Shown here piece after piece: positions 1 to 12,651 of a DNA stretch of 32,986 nt; position 1 is the first letter of the stretch; each line of letters opens with the position of its first letter. The notes beneath the pieces were generated by a model that saw only the letters and a program-made list of their open reading frames with translations, was not told where the DNA came from and did not search any database. The stretch is taken from positions 1-32,986 of the forward strand of contig DWXM01000047.1 of NCBI GenBank assembly GCA_019119225.1, written 5' to 3'. The stretch is from Candidatus Nosocomiicoccus stercorigallinarum (GTDB lineage: Bacteria > Bacillota > Bacilli > Staphylococcales > Salinicoccaceae). A program made the position numbers and the translations under genes.

Positions 1-60
1 GGTATCACGGATAACGGCTTTAAAAAGAAGTTGTTAGAGCTGAATGAGAAAGGAACGTGA
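1..60 (+). CDS. 3' end of YlxQ-like ribosomal L7Ae-family protein (partial)
   Basis: Frame 1 reads [19 protein letters not shown] directly upstream of infB; position and C-terminal pattern match the nusA-ylxR-ylxQ-infB operon. Confidence 0.7.
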   Translation, partial: GITDNGFKKKLLELNEKGT

Positions 61-64
61 TTCA

Positions 65-2173
65 ATGAGTAAGATTAGAATTCATGAATACGCGAAACAA
101 CATAACTTACAAAGTAAAGAAGTCATCAATGCTTTAAAAGATAACGGTAAAGACTATAACTCACATATGCAGTCTTTAAATGATGACGATGTAAAATTAC
201 TAGATAGTAAGTTTGTTAAAAAAGACAATAATAAAGACAACAAGAAAAACAGCAATAAAAACAATAATCATAAACAAAATAATAAAAAACATAAAAATAA
301 CAAAAACAATAAAAAAGATCACAAGAAGAATAAGCATAATAACAACAACCAGAAAAACAATAAAAAAGACAATAAAAATAAGCAAGATAAACACTCTAAC
401 AACAAATCAATTGATTCAGGTGATCGTTCATTCACTTATGAAGAAGGAATCACTGTTGGAGATCTTGCAGAAAAAATCAATGTGGATGCATCTAAAGTTG
501 TAAAAGACTTATTTATGCTTGGTATTATGACAAATATTAACCAAAGTCTTGACGACGAAGCAGTTGAAATTGTAGCTGAAAACTATGAATTTACTGCTGA
601 AAAAGAAGAAGTCATTGATGATACAGACTTAGATATTTACTTCGATTTAGAAAACGAAGAATTAACAGAAGAACGTCCAGCAGTTGTTACAATTATGGGT
701 CACGTTGACCACGGTAAAACAACGTTACTCGACTCAATACGTAATGCAAATGTTACAGGTGGAGAAGCAGGCGGAATCACTCAGCATATTGGTGCATACC
801 AAATCCACTGGAACGATAAAGATATCACGTTCTTAGATACTCCTGGACACGAAGCATTTACAACAATGCGTGCACGCGGTGCTCAAGTGACTGACTTAAC
901 GGTACTTGTTGTAGCTGCAGACGACGGAGTAATGCCTCAAACAATTGAAGCATTAAACCACGCAAAAGCTGCCGGGACACCGATTATCGTTGCGGTAAAT
1001 AAAGTCGACAAACCAACAGCAAACCCAGACCGTGTAATGACTGAGTTAGGTGAACATGGACTATTCCCAGAAGACTGGGGTGGAGATACAATTTTCGTAC
1101 CACTTTCAGCATTAACAGGTGAAGGTATCGACGACTTACTTGAAATGATTACGTTAGTCAGTGAAGTTGAAGAGTTAAGCACGAAATCTGACCGTGATGC
1201 AATCGGTACAGTTATCGAAGCTGAACTTGACAAGTCACGTGGTCCTGTTGCGACGTTACTCGTACAACATGGTACACTGCACGTCGGAGATTCACTCGTC
1301 GTTGGTAACACGTTCGGTAAAGTACGTGCGATGACAAACGATTTAGGTGAAAGAATTCAAACTGCTGGTCCGTCATTACCAGTTGAAATTACTGGTCTTA
1401 ATGATATTCCTCAAGCAGGAGATCGTTTCGTCGTATTTAAAGACGACAAAAAAGCGAGAGCTGTTGGAGAAAAGCGTAAAGAAGACAAAATTATGCGCGA
1501 CCGCGAATCTACAAATAAAATTAGTCTAGATAACTTATTTGAAACGCTTAAAGAAGGCGAGTTAAAAGATTTAAACTTAATTCTTAAAGCAGACGTTCAA
1601 GGTACAGTTGAAGCACTCGCAGCATCACTTATGAAAATTGACGTCGAAGGAGTTAACATCCGTATTATTCATACAGGTGTTGGAGCAATTAACGAGTCAG
1701 ACGTTACACTTGCAAATGCATCAAACGCTATTATTATCGGATTTAACGTACGTCCAGATGCAAACGCACGTCGTACAGCTGAAAACGAAAAAGTAGATAT
1801 TCGTTTACACCGCGTCATTTATAAAGCACTAGAAGAAATCGAACAAGCAATGAAAGGTATGCTTGACCCTGAATATGAAGAGCAAGTGACTGGTTACGCA
1901 GAAGTACGTCAAACGATTAAAGTATCTAAAATTGGTACAATCGCTGGTTCTTACGTCACTGAAGGTAAGATTACTCGAGACTCAGGTGTTCGAGTGATCC
2001 GTGAAGGTGTTGTAGTCTTTGAAGGTGAAATCGACTCACTGAAACGATTTAAAGATGACGCTAAAGAAGTCGCTTCTGGATACGAATGTGGTATCACAAT
2101 TAAAAACTTTAATGACGTTAAAGAAGGCGACCAAATTGAAGCGTTCGAAATGGTTGAAGTTAGGAGAGTATAA
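65..2173 (+). CDS. infB: Translation initiation factor IF-2
   Basis: GTPase G1 [28 protein letters not shown]2 N-terminal domain. Start at ATG 65 ([11 protein letters not shown]) preferred over 44 because of AAAGGA RBS spacing. Confidence 0.97.
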   Translation: MSKIRIHEYAKQHNLQSKEVINALKDNGKDYNSHMQSLNDDDVKLLDSKFVKKDNNKDNKKNSNKNNNHKQNNKKHKNNKNNKKDHKKNKHNNNNQKNNKKDNKNKQDKHSNNKSIDSGDRSFTYEEGITVGDLAEKINVDASKVVKDLFMLGIMTNINQSLDDEAVEIVAENYEFTAEKEEVIDDTDLDIYFDLENEELTEERPAVVTIMGHVDHGKTTLLDSIRNANVTGGEAGGITQHIGAYQIHWNDKDITFLDTPGHEAFTTMRARGAQVTDLTVLVVAADDGVMPQTIEALNHAKAAGTPIIVAVNKVDKPTANPDRVMTELGEHGLFPEDWGGDTIFVPLSALTGEGIDDLLEMITLVSEVEELSTKSDRDAIGTVIEAELDKSRGPVATLLVQHGTLHVGDSLVVGNTFGKVRAMTNDLGERIQTAGPSLPVEITGLNDIPQAGDRFVVFKDDKKARAVGEKRKEDKIMRDRESTNKISLDNLFETLKEGELKDLNLILKADVQGTVEALAASLMKIDVEGVNIRIIHTGVGAINESDVTLANASNAIIIGFNVRPDANARRTAENEKVDIRLHRVIYKALEEIEQAMKGMLDPEYEEQVTGYAEVRQTIKVSKIGTIAGSYVTEGKITRDSGVRVIREGVVVFEGEIDSLKRFKDDAKEVASGYECGITIKNFNDVKEGDQIEAFEMVEVRRV

Positions 2174-2175
2174 TT

Positions 2176-2523
2176 ATGGCAAAGCGTAATGACCGTGTCG
2201 CAGAAGAAATTAAAAAGGTAGTTACAGAAGTCATTGATAACGAGGTTATGGACAAAGAATCATCGTTAAAACTCGTCACAGTAACTGAAGTTGAAGTTTC
2301 TGAAGAGCTAGAGTATGCGAATGTATACTTTACGACGTTAAACGAAAATAAATCAGAAGTTGAAGATATTTTAAATAAATATCGAGGTTTATTACGTACA
2401 GCAGTCGCAAAAAATATTCGACTTAGAAAAGCGCCAGAAATCTTCTTAAAATACGATCAGTCTGTGGATTATGGTAACAGAATTGAGAATATCTTAAACC
2501 AAATTAGAGACGAAGAAAAATAA
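2176..2523 (+). CDS. rbfA: 30S ribosome-binding factor A
   Basis: RbfA-like protein (NDRVAEEIKKVV...YFTTLNENKSEVEDIL...FLKYDQSVDYGNRI) right after infB. Confidence 0.95.
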   Translation: MAKRNDRVAEEIKKVVTEVIDNEVMDKESSLKLVTVTEVEVSEELEYANVYFTTLNENKSEVEDILNKYRGLLRTAVAKNIRLRKAPEIFLKYDQSVDYGNRIENILNQIRDEEK

Positions 2524-2527
2524 TCAA

Positions 2528-2556
2528 AGTGGCTAGAGTATCTAGCCACTTTTTTC
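2528..2556 (+). terminator. Rho-independent terminator after rbfA
   Basis: Stem AGTGGCTAGA / TCTAGCCACT with 3-nt loop followed by T-tract. Confidence 0.9.
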
Positions 2557-2660
2557 ATTTTAGTCATACTTCTACATATTTTAATATCATGTAATAAATG
2601 GTATATTTAATAGAAATAATACATTGGAGAGAAATCATGACTAATAGACTGTGATTTATA

Positions 2661-2831
2661 ATGTATTTAATACTACTTGGCCTAATCATTATCGGAATTG
2701 ATGCACTATTTTTTCATTTATTACCAACTGAATCGTTCAGCTCTGCATTTTTATCGCTAATATTTATAGGAGTCGTTGCAAGTATTATTGTATTTTTAAT
2801 TGAAAAATTAACAAAAGTCTTTGAAAAATAA
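2661..2831 (+). CDS. Small putative membrane protein, 56 aa (possibly nonsense-truncated at the N-terminus)
   Basis: Manual translation MYLILLGLIIIGIDALFFHLLPTESFSSAFLSLIFIGVVASIIVFLIEKLTKVFEK*; two hydrophobic segments. Not in the supplied track (below its length cutoff). An in-frame ATG at 2637 with a GGAGAG RBS is separated from it by a TGA. Confidence 0.5.
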   Translation: MYLILLGLIIIGIDALFFHLLPTESFSSAFLSLIFIGVVASIIVFLIEKLTKVFEK

Positions 2832-2843
2832 CGAGGTGACACT

Positions 2844-3755
2844 ATGTATCACGGAGTAATATGTGTAGATAAACCAAAAGGTATGACGAGTCATGATGTC
2901 GTATCTAAAGTAAGAAAAATCTTACATATGAAAAAAGTTGGACATACCGGCACATTAGATCCTGATGTGACGGGTGTGTTAGCAGTAGTTGTTGGGCAAG
3001 CGACACAGCTAACTGAAATTTTACAAGAAAGACAAAAGAGTTATGAGGCTGTTATAACGTTAGGAGTGTCAACAGATACTGAAGATGCTTCTGGTAAAGT
3101 GACACATACAAGTGACGTCTCACATATCACTACAGAAATGATTGACGAGACGATTGAAAATTTTGAAAGAGAATATAATCAAACCGTTCCAATGTATAGT
3201 TCTGTAAAAGTTAACGGTAAAAAGCTCTATGAATACGCACGTAATGGCGAATCAGTGACTCGGCCAAATCGAGTGGTGTATATTCATGATTTAAAACGTA
3301 CAGGGGATATTAATTTTGGTGAAACGATTGACATTCCAATTACTGTAACGTGTTCAAAAGGAACGTATATTCGAACGCTTGCGGTAGATATCGGGCGTAA
3401 ACTTGGAGTAGACGCACATATGTCTTATTTAAGACGTACAGAATCATGCGGATTTACTATAGATGATTCAATTGCATTAGACGACGTAACGAGTGAGTCA
3501 ATCATTCCAATTTTAGACGTTTTAGATGATTTTTATAAAATAGAGTTAAAAGATGAATTAGAGGCACGCGGTCCATTCTTTAAAACAGTCAATGGACAAA
3601 AAATGTCTCAAACTGATATGATGAAATTAACTAAAAATGAAGATGTAGAAACAGTGCTTTTTATAAAGGGCAATAGACCAATTGGTATTTATAAAAAGCA
3701 TAAAGAAAACGAATATAAACCGTTTAAAATGTTTTTATCGTCGAATGATTTGTGA
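2844..3755 (+). CDS. truB: tRNA pseudouridine(55) synthase TruB
   Basis: GVICVDKPKGMTSHDVV and KVGHTGTLDPDVTGVL catalytic motif. Confidence 0.97.
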   Translation: MYHGVICVDKPKGMTSHDVVSKVRKILHMKKVGHTGTLDPDVTGVLAVVVGQATQLTEILQERQKSYEAVITLGVSTDTEDASGKVTHTSDVSHITTEMIDETIENFEREYNQTVPMYSSVKVNGKKLYEYARNGESVTRPNRVVYIHDLKRTGDINFGETIDIPITVTCSKGTYIRTLAVDIGRKLGVDAHMSYLRRTESCGFTIDDSIALDDVTSESIIPILDVLDDFYKIELKDELEARGPFFKTVNGQKMSQTDMMKLTKNEDVETVLFIKGNRPIGIYKKHKENEYKPFKMFLSSNDL

Positions 3756-3762
3756 GGGTACT

Positions 3763-4704
3763 ATGGAAACATATCGATTATATTATCCAAATGACTTTGA
3801 CATACAATTAGAACCTACCGCTTTAGCTATTGGTTTTTTTGATGGACTACATTTAGGTCATAAAGAAGTTATTGAAAAAATGATTGAAATCGCAGATGAA
3901 AAAAATCTTAAAAAAGCAGTAATGACATTCGATCCACACCCGTCAGTCGTGTTAAATCCGAAAGCACGTCGTACGACGTATTTAACACCGCTACTTGAAA
4001 AAGAAAAGATGCTTGAAGAAAAAGGCATTGATTATTTATTTGTCGTAAACTTCTCAAGTGACTTCGCAGCATTGTCTCCGGACACTTTCGTTCATGAATA
4101 TTTAATTAAAAATAATGTGAAAGAAGTAATTGCAGGCTTTGACTTTTCTTATGGTCAGTACGGAAAAGGTTCAATTACAACGTTAAAAACGTATGACGCG
4201 TTTAATACGACAAAAGTATTACCGTTCACTGAAGATAATGAAAAAATCTCGACAACTAAAATTAGAGAATTACTTTTATCTGACCAGTTAGAAGAGGCGA
4301 ACAAATTACTCGGTAGAGAATACGAAATTAACGGTGTCGTTGTTCAAGGTGAAAAGCGTGGCCGTACGATTGGGTTTAGAACAGCAAATATAGAACCAAA
4401 TGGGCCATACTTACTACCGTCTTTAGGAGTATACGCTGTAACGATGACAATTGGTACTGATGACACAATTTACCGAGGTGTCGCGTCAATTGGTAAAAAA
4501 CCAACGTTTCACGATGATTATAAGGTAACAATTGAAGTTCATTTAATCGATTTTGACCGTACGATTTATGGTGAAGAAGTGACTGTATATCTTCACAATT
4601 TCTTACGTGGAGAAAAAAAGTTTGACGGTCTTGATGATTTAATCGAAGCAATGACAAAAGATAAAGAGAACGCAGTAAAACTGCTTGAAAAGTATAACGA
4701 ATAA
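3763..4704 (+). CDS. ribF: Bifunctional riboflavin kinase/FAD synthetase
   Basis: AIGFFDGLHLGHKEVI, TFDPHP, and C-terminal flavokinase GRTIGFRTANIEP. Start ATG 3763 after GAGGGT RBS. Confidence 0.96.
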   Translation: METYRLYYPNDFDIQLEPTALAIGFFDGLHLGHKEVIEKMIEIADEKNLKKAVMTFDPHPSVVLNPKARRTTYLTPLLEKEKMLEEKGIDYLFVVNFSSDFAALSPDTFVHEYLIKNNVKEVIAGFDFSYGQYGKGSITTLKTYDAFNTTKVLPFTEDNEKISTTKIRELLLSDQLEEANKLLGREYEINGVVVQGEKRGRTIGFRTANIEPNGPYLLPSLGVYAVTMTIGTDDTIYRGVASIGKKPTFHDDYKVTIEVHLIDFDRTIYGEEVTVYLHNFLRGEKKFDGLDDLIEAMTKDKENAVKLLEKYNE

Positions 4705-4713
4705 GCTTATAAT
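4685..4713 (+). promoter_or_regulatory. Sigma-A-type promoter for rpsO
   Basis: TTGAAA (4685-4690), 17-bp spacer, TATAAT (4708-4713); overlaps the ribF 3' end. Confidence 0.75.
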
Positions 4714-4719
4714 AGGACA

Positions 4720-4800
4720 AGTGCGATATCTTGGTTATTAGAAACCCTAACTTTTAACTCAGGTATTAGCGAATTTTTTAATAAAAGGGAGGACTTGACT
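4720..4800 (+). promoter_or_regulatory. rpsO 5' leader, candidate S15 autoregulatory leader
   Basis: About 80-nt leader between the promoter and rpsO with structured-looking GGTTATTAGAAACCCTAAC and CTCAGGTATTAGCG segments; S15 autoregulation via leaders is established in several bacteria. Fold not computed. Confidence 0.45.
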
Positions 4801-5070
4801 ATGTCAATGTCAAAAGAAAGAAAACAACAATTAATCGAAGAATACCGTGTACACGAAACGGACACTGGATCACCAGAAGTTCAAATTGCAGTGTTAACTG
4901 AAGAAATTAACACATTAAACGCACACTTAAAAGTACACAAAAAAGACCACCATTCACGTCGTGGACTTTTAAAAATGGTTGGTCGCCGTAAACACTTATT
5001 AAACTACTTACGCGATAAAGACGTTACACGTTACCGTGAGTTAATTCAAAGATTAGGTTTACGTCGCTAA
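4801..5070 (+). CDS. rpsO: 30S ribosomal protein S15
   Basis: [51 protein letters not shown] before ATG 4801. Confidence 0.97.
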   Translation: MSMSKERKQQLIEEYRVHETDTGSPEVQIAVLTEEINTLNAHLKVHKKDHHSRRGLLKMVGRRKHLLNYLRDKDVTRYRELIQRLGLRR

Positions 5071-5079
5071 GACAACCTG

Positions 5080-5106
5080 AGCATACCATTTGGTATGCTT
5101 TTTTTT
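5080..5106 (+). terminator. Rho-independent terminator after rpsO
   Basis: AGCATACC-ATTT-GGTATGCT stem-loop followed by T-tract. Confidence 0.88.
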
Positions 5107-5165
5107 ATATAAATTAATCGCTAAAAATGGTATCATAAAGAGAAGTATGTAGAGGAGAGAAAATT

Positions 5166-7303
<2,138 letters not shown>

Positions 7304-7304
<1 letters not shown>

Positions 7305-8983
7305 TGTTGGCTAAAGAAAAGAAACGTGACTCTAACGTAAAAATTATACCGCTTGGCGGTGTTGGAGAAATCGCGAAAAACATGTATATCATCGAAGTCG
7401 ATGACGAGATGTACATGTTAGATGCGGGGTTAATGTTCCCTGAAAATGAGATGTATGGTGTCGACGTCGTAATTCCAGATATTACGTATGTGAGAGAAAA
7501 TAAAGATCGTCTAAAAGCGATTTTTATTTCTCACGGACACGCAGATTCAATAGGGGCATTACCATATATTATCGAAGAATTAGATGCGCCGATTTATGCG
7601 TCTAAATTAACAATTGCATTAATTAAAGAGTCATTTAAAGAATTAAATGTACGTAAGAAGCAAAAATTCTTTACGATTAATAGCGAATCACGTATGAATT
7701 TTAAAAACGCGAGTTTTGAATTTTTCGAAACGAGCCATAGTATACCAGATTCATACGGATGCTCGATTAATACAAAATATGGTTCGATTGTTTATACAGG
7801 TGAATTTAAATTCGATCAAAGTCTTGAAGGAGATTTTGGGTTTAACGGTGCGAAAATGTATGATCTCGCGAGAGAAAACGATTGTCTCGTTTTAATTAGT
7901 GATTCGACTGAAGCAGAAAAACGCGGATATAACACACCTGAAAATATTATCGAAGGCCAACTATTAACGGATTTCTTAAAATCTAAAGGGCGTATTATCG
8001 TCTCACTTTACGCGTCAAACTTTATCCGTATTCAGCAAGTATTAACAAATGCGCATAAAGCAAACCGTAAAGTAACGTTTTTAGGTAAAACTCTAGAAGC
8101 TTCATTTAAAGTGGCGAGAAATTTAGGATATTTCGATATTCCAGACGGCTTATTAATTCCGTCACATCAAATTAAAAATTATCCAGATAATGAAATCGTC
8201 ATTATCGCAACAGGTGAACAAGGTGAACCATTTGAAGCGTTAGGTGAAATGTCTAACGGTACTCATGAAGTCACAAATATTAAAGAAAACGATGAAGTAT
8301 ATATTTTAACGACACCAAGTTCTAACATGGAAGTAATTTTATATTCAACGTTAAACGACTTAACAAAAGCAGGCGCTAAAATTTACTTACCAACAAGTGG
8401 GATTCACGCGTCAAGTCACGGGTTAAGTGAAGAATTAAAAATGATGTTTAACATTTTTAAACCAAAATATTTTGTACCGGTTCAAGGTGAATATAAAAAT
8501 CAAATCGCGCATGCCAAACTTGCTACTGAAAGTAATATTGAACCAGAGAATATTTTCTTACTTGAAAATGGAGACGTCGTCAGTTTTGATGGTAAAGAAA
8601 TGTTCTATCAAGAAAAAGTACAAGCAGGTAACGTATTAATCGACGGTAGAGGAATTGGTGACGTTGGTAACATCGTTTTAAGAGATCGTCGCATTTTAAG
8701 TGAAGACGGTATATTTATCGCGGTTGTTACGATTGATCGTGAAAACAGACAAATTAAAGCCGGACCAGAAATTCAAAGTCGTGGATTCGTATACGTAAAA
8801 GAAAGTGAAGAATTACTTTCTACTGCAGAAGCAATCGTAAAAGAAGTTGTAGAAGATTCAATTAGTACAGGTAACATGGACTGGAACGATTTAAAACAAA
8901 ACGTTCGAGAATCACTCGGTAAGTACTTATATGAAAGTACAAAACGACGTCCGATGATTATTCCAATTATATCTGAAATATAA
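7304..8983 (+). CDS. rnjB: Ribonuclease J2
   Basis: Metallo-beta-lactamase/beta-CASP fold; motif [13 protein letters not shown] deviates from HxHxDH as in J2-type paralogues; downstream of pnp; overlaps pnp via TAATG. Confidence 0.88.
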
Positions 8984-8989
8984 ATGTAA

Positions 8990-9034
8990 TTTTGGAGATA
9001 TTATAAGCTTGCTTTTAGTATCTCCAAATTTTTT
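8990..9034 (+). terminator. Rho-independent terminator after rnjB
   Basis: Stem ATTTGGAGATA / TATCTCCAAAT with 18-nt loop and T-tract. Confidence 0.8.
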
Positions 9035-9049
9035 AGGAAGGAGTTTCTG

Positions 9050-11392
9050 ATGGCGAAAAAGAAGAAAAAGCGTCGTACGAAAAAGAGTGAACGACAACAA
9101 TATTATGCACTGACGAGTTTTATAATGTTATTAATCGTCTTTATATCTGTTTTTCAACTCGGAACTCTCGGTGAGTATATAGATTCAATATTTACTTATC
9201 TATTTGGTATAAGTAGATATTTTACATATATTATCATCGTGTTAACTAGTATTTACGTCGCCATGAATCACAACTTTCCTTTCACAAAGAGAATGTTTGG
9301 GTACGTTCTTTTACAGTTTGGCTTAATCTTTTTATTTCACTCAGTGTTATATATTAAAAACCGTACGTTAATTAGTAACTACTATACGTTTGACGAAGTG
9401 AGATCATTAATTAGTCAAACAGGTGCGAAAAACTTTACCGGTGGTGGAGTCATTGGTCAAGTATTATTTACAGCAATGAATAACACGTTAAGTTTCATCG
9501 GTACAGTGATACTCGCAGCGGTCTTTATCTATTTCTCAGTGATAATGATTCGTAATAAAAGTGTTGAAACAGAACTACGTAAAGACTTTTCTAGAGTTGC
9601 TGCACTTCTTACTTTAAGCGGAGAAAAGATTTCTACAAAAACGTCAGAACTTATCGAGAAAAATAAAGAAAACCGTAAAGAACGTCCGAAAAAGGAAAAG
9701 AAAGAGAAAAAAGCACCAGTTATTGAAACAGACGATTCTATAGAAACACCTATTGAAAAACCATCAGTTGAAGAAGAACTCGTACAAGAAACTTACGAAC
9801 CAGAAATCGTCGGTAGTGATGACTTTGAAGATGACTCAATCGTAGAAAGTAAAGAAACTAGAAGAGACATAGAATATGATGAAGAAGAACTAGAAGAAAC
9901 GATTGACGAAGAATCCGTTGAGGATAATACACCACTCGACGAATTAGACGATGAAGAAATAAAAGAACTACTAGAATATAAAACACCACCAATCACTTTA
10001 CTAAAAGATGCTGAAGTCACTGAAAAAATGTCTAATGACGTTGTGTTAAAGCAAGGTAAAGTCCTTGAAGAAACGCTTCATAACTTCGGTGTGAAAGCAA
10101 AAGTATCTAAAATTAGAATTGGTCCAGCAGTGACACAGTTTGAAGTTCAACCGGATATCGGAGTAAAAGTGAGTCGTATTATTAATTTACAAAATGATAT
10201 CGCGTTGTCACTTGCAGCAAAAGATATTCGTATTGAAGCACCGATTCCAGGTAAGTCAGCAGTTGGTATTGAAGTGCCAAACTCTGTTGTTTCTATGGTG
10301 ACGTTACGTGAAGTGATTAAACGTAAGACGAGTACAAATCCACTTGAAGTTGCTCTTGGTAAAGATATTTCAGGTGCGCCAATTATGGCAGAGTTAAATA
10401 AGATGCCTCACTTACTCGTTGCAGGGTCTACAGGAAGCGGTAAATCTGTATGTATTAACGGGATTATCGTGTCGATTTTACTAAACGCTAAACCACATGA
10501 AGTAAAATTAATGATGATCGACCCTAAAATGGTTGAGTTAAATACGTATAATGGAATTCCACATCTATTAAGTCCTGTTGTAACGAACCCACAAAAAGCA
10601 GCGGATGCTCTTCAAAGAGTTGTAAACGAAATGGAAAGACGTTACGACTTATTTAGTGCAACGAACACGAAAAATATTTCAGCGTACAATAAATATTTAG
10701 AACGTACTGCTGAAGACCCTGACAAAGTATCTAAAATGCCGTATATTGTCGTTATTATTGACGAATTAGCAGATCTTATGATGGTCGCAAGTAAAGATGT
10801 TGAAGCGAGCATTACGCGTATTGCTCAAATGGCACGTGCTGCTGGTATCCATTTAATTATTGCAACGCAGCGTCCATCAGTTGACGTAATTACAGGAATT
10901 ATTAAAGCAAATATACCGTCAAGAATTGCTTTTGCAGTAAGTTCAACAACAGACTCACGAACAATTTTAGACTCTGGTGGTGCTGAGAAACTTCTCGGTA
11001 AAGGGGATATGTTATTCTTACCATCTGGACGCTCTAAACCAATTCGTGTACAAGGGGCATTTTTATCAGATGAAGAGGTTCATGGTGTTGTCGACTTTGT
11101 GACGAGCCAAATGAAAGCAAATTATGACAAATCTGTTATTTTAAATCAAAAAGAACCTAAAAAAGAAGAAGTTGAATCTGAAGACGAGTTATATCCAGAT
11201 GCTAAAATGTTTGTTATTACAGAGCAGCGCGCAAGCGCGAGTCTACTACAGCGTCAATTTAGAATTGGTTATAACCGCGCAGCGAGACTTGTTGACGATT
11301 TAGAGCGTAACGGAATTATTGGTCCAGCTGCTGGAAGTAAACCAAGAAACGTACTCGTCACAGAAAGTGATTTGGATATGAAGGAGAGTTAA
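9050..11392 (+). CDS. DNA translocase FtsK/SpoIIIE
   Basis: N-terminal TM segments, acidic linker, Walker [24 protein letters not shown]-terminal gamma winged helix ([27 protein letters not shown]). Confidence 0.95.
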   Translation: MAKKKKKRRTKKSERQQYYALTSFIMLLIVFISVFQLGTLGEYIDSIFTYLFGISRYFTYIIIVLTSIYVAMNHNFPFTKRMFGYVLLQFGLIFLFHSVLYIKNRTLISNYYTFDEVRSLISQTGAKNFTGGGVIGQVLFTAMNNTLSFIGTVILAAVFIYFSVIMIRNKSVETELRKDFSRVAALLTLSGEKISTKTSELIEKNKENRKERPKKEKKEKKAPVIETDDSIETPIEKPSVEEELVQETYEPEIVGSDDFEDDSIVESKETRRDIEYDEEELEETIDEESVEDNTPLDELDDEEIKELLEYKTPPITLLKDAEVTEKMSNDVVLKQGKVLEETLHNFGVKAKVSKIRIGPAVTQFEVQPDIGVKVSRIINLQNDIALSLAAKDIRIEAPIPGKSAVGIEVPNSVVSMVTLREVIKRKTSTNPLEVALGKDISGAPIMAELNKMPHLLVAGSTGSGKSVCINGIIVSILLNAKPHEVKLMMIDPKMVELNTYNGIPHLLSPVVTNPQKAADALQRVVNEMERRYDLFSATNTKNISAYNKYLERTAEDPDKVSKMPYIVVIIDELADLMMVASKDVEASITRIAQMARAAGIHLIIATQRPSVDVITGIIKANIPSRIAFAVSSTTDSRTILDSGGAEKLLGKGDMLFLPSGRSKPIRVQGAFLSDEEVHGVVDFVTSQMKANYDKSVILNQKEPKKEEVESEDELYPDAKMFVITEQRASASLLQRQFRIGYNRAARLVDDLERNGIIGPAAGSKPRNVLVTESDLDMKES

Positions 11393-11394
11393 TA

Positions 11395-12651
11395 TTGGAT
11401 ATTAACAAAACAGTTAACGGAAATATTCCAATCGTAACGATTAATACAAATAAATTTAAAACTTTTACATTGCGTATTACGTTTAGAAATGAGTTAGATG
11501 TAGACACAGTGACGTTAAGAAATATACTCGCACGTATGATGATTAAACGTACAAAAACGTATAACACTGAAGCAAAACTCATTCAATATTTATCAGAATA
11601 TTACGGTGCACATCTGACGTATCAAACGTCAAAAATTGGATCGAGTCACCTCGTTCACTTTACATTAGAGTTTGTGAACGAGCGCTTCATCCATGAAGAG
11701 CTTGATATTTTAGAAAATATGTCAAAACTTTTAAATGAGTTATTAAATACACCATTTTCATACGATGAAAATACTGTCGAGTATTTGGAAAAAGAGAAGC
11801 GCCTCTATAAGAATCGTCTAAAAAGTATGATGGATAATAGTATGCAGCGCGCCTATGTGAATTTACTCGACGAAATGTTCGGCGGTAGTGCTGAAGGTGC
11901 GTTATCATACGGTAAAATTGAAGATATCGATGATATTACAATTGACGATATTAAACGTGTGCATGAGTCAATGATGAGTAATGACGAGATGATGATTTTA
12001 CTATGCGGTAATATTAATGATAATACGCACGAGTCATTAGAAAGAATTTACAGTCGTAAAAATGAAATTAAATTACCATTTAACACGTATAAAATGGACA
12101 TTAATAAAGTTTTAAACTATAAAGTAGATTACGATGATGTCGAACAATCAAAAGCAATTTTAGGATTTAAAATTGATAAAGAAAATACGAGTGAAATGGC
12201 AGTACGTATATTAAATACGATGTTTGGTGGTAGTGCATCGAGCTACTTATTTAAACATTTACGTGAAGAGAGATCTCTTGCTTATCAAATTAGTTCGACA
12301 GTTGACATTAAAAATGGATTATTATTTGCACTCGCTGGTGTCGATCATTCACGTGTGAAAGAAACTGAAGAGCATATTTTAATTGAGCTTGAGAAATTCC
12401 AAAATGGTGATTTCACAGATGAGTTTTTAGAAGAAACGAAAAATAAAATTCTTTCAGATAGACAAAATAGTAAAGACCGCTCAAAAGCATTGATTAGTAT
12501 TGTTTATAATGAATATTTAATGGATACAGATGAACGTCAGTTTATTGAAAAAGTAAACAACATTACACGTGAGGACATTATTCAAGCAGCAAAATCTGTC
12601 CATATTGATACAGTCTATACGTTAACAGGAGGTCAAAGTGATGACAGTTAA
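11395..12651 (+). CDS. M16 family peptidase-like protein lacking HXXEH (YmfF-like)
   Basis: M16 fold (FGGSASSYLFKHLREERSLAYQISS); no HXXEH motif; TTG start with GGAGAG RBS. Confidence 0.82.
   Translation: MDINKTVNGNIPIVTINTNKFKTFTLRITFRNELDVDTVTLRNILARMMIKRTKTYNTEAKLIQYLSEYYGAHLTYQTSKIGSSHLVHFTLEFVNERFIHEELDILENMSKLLNELLNTPFSYDENTVEYLEKEKRLYKNRLKSMMDNSMQRAYVNLLDEMFGGSAEGALSYGKIEDIDDITIDDIKRVHESMMSNDEMMILLCGNINDNTHESLERIYSRKNEIKLPFNTYKMDINKVLNYKVDYDDVEQSKAILGFKIDKENTSEMAVRILNTMFGGSASSYLFKHLREERSLAYQISSTVDIKNGLLFALAGVDHSRVKETEEHILIELEKFQNGDFTDEFLEETKNKILSDRQNSKDRSKALISIVYNEYLMDTDERQFIEKVNNITREDIIQAAKSVHIDTVYTLTGGQSDDS

Noticed and set aside
200-394. Minus-strand hydrophobic 64-aa ORF opposite infB
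   Set aside because: Antisense shadow of the AAT/AAA-rich Asn/Lys linker of IF-2; no RBS or recognisable family.
937-1311. 124-aa minus-strand ORF opposite infB
   Set aside because: Antisense to a strongly conserved IF-2 GTPase region; Ser-rich artefact composition.
9793-10020. Ser-rich minus-strand ORF opposite ftsK
   Set aside because: Antisense of the GAA/GAT-rich acidic linker; composition artefact.
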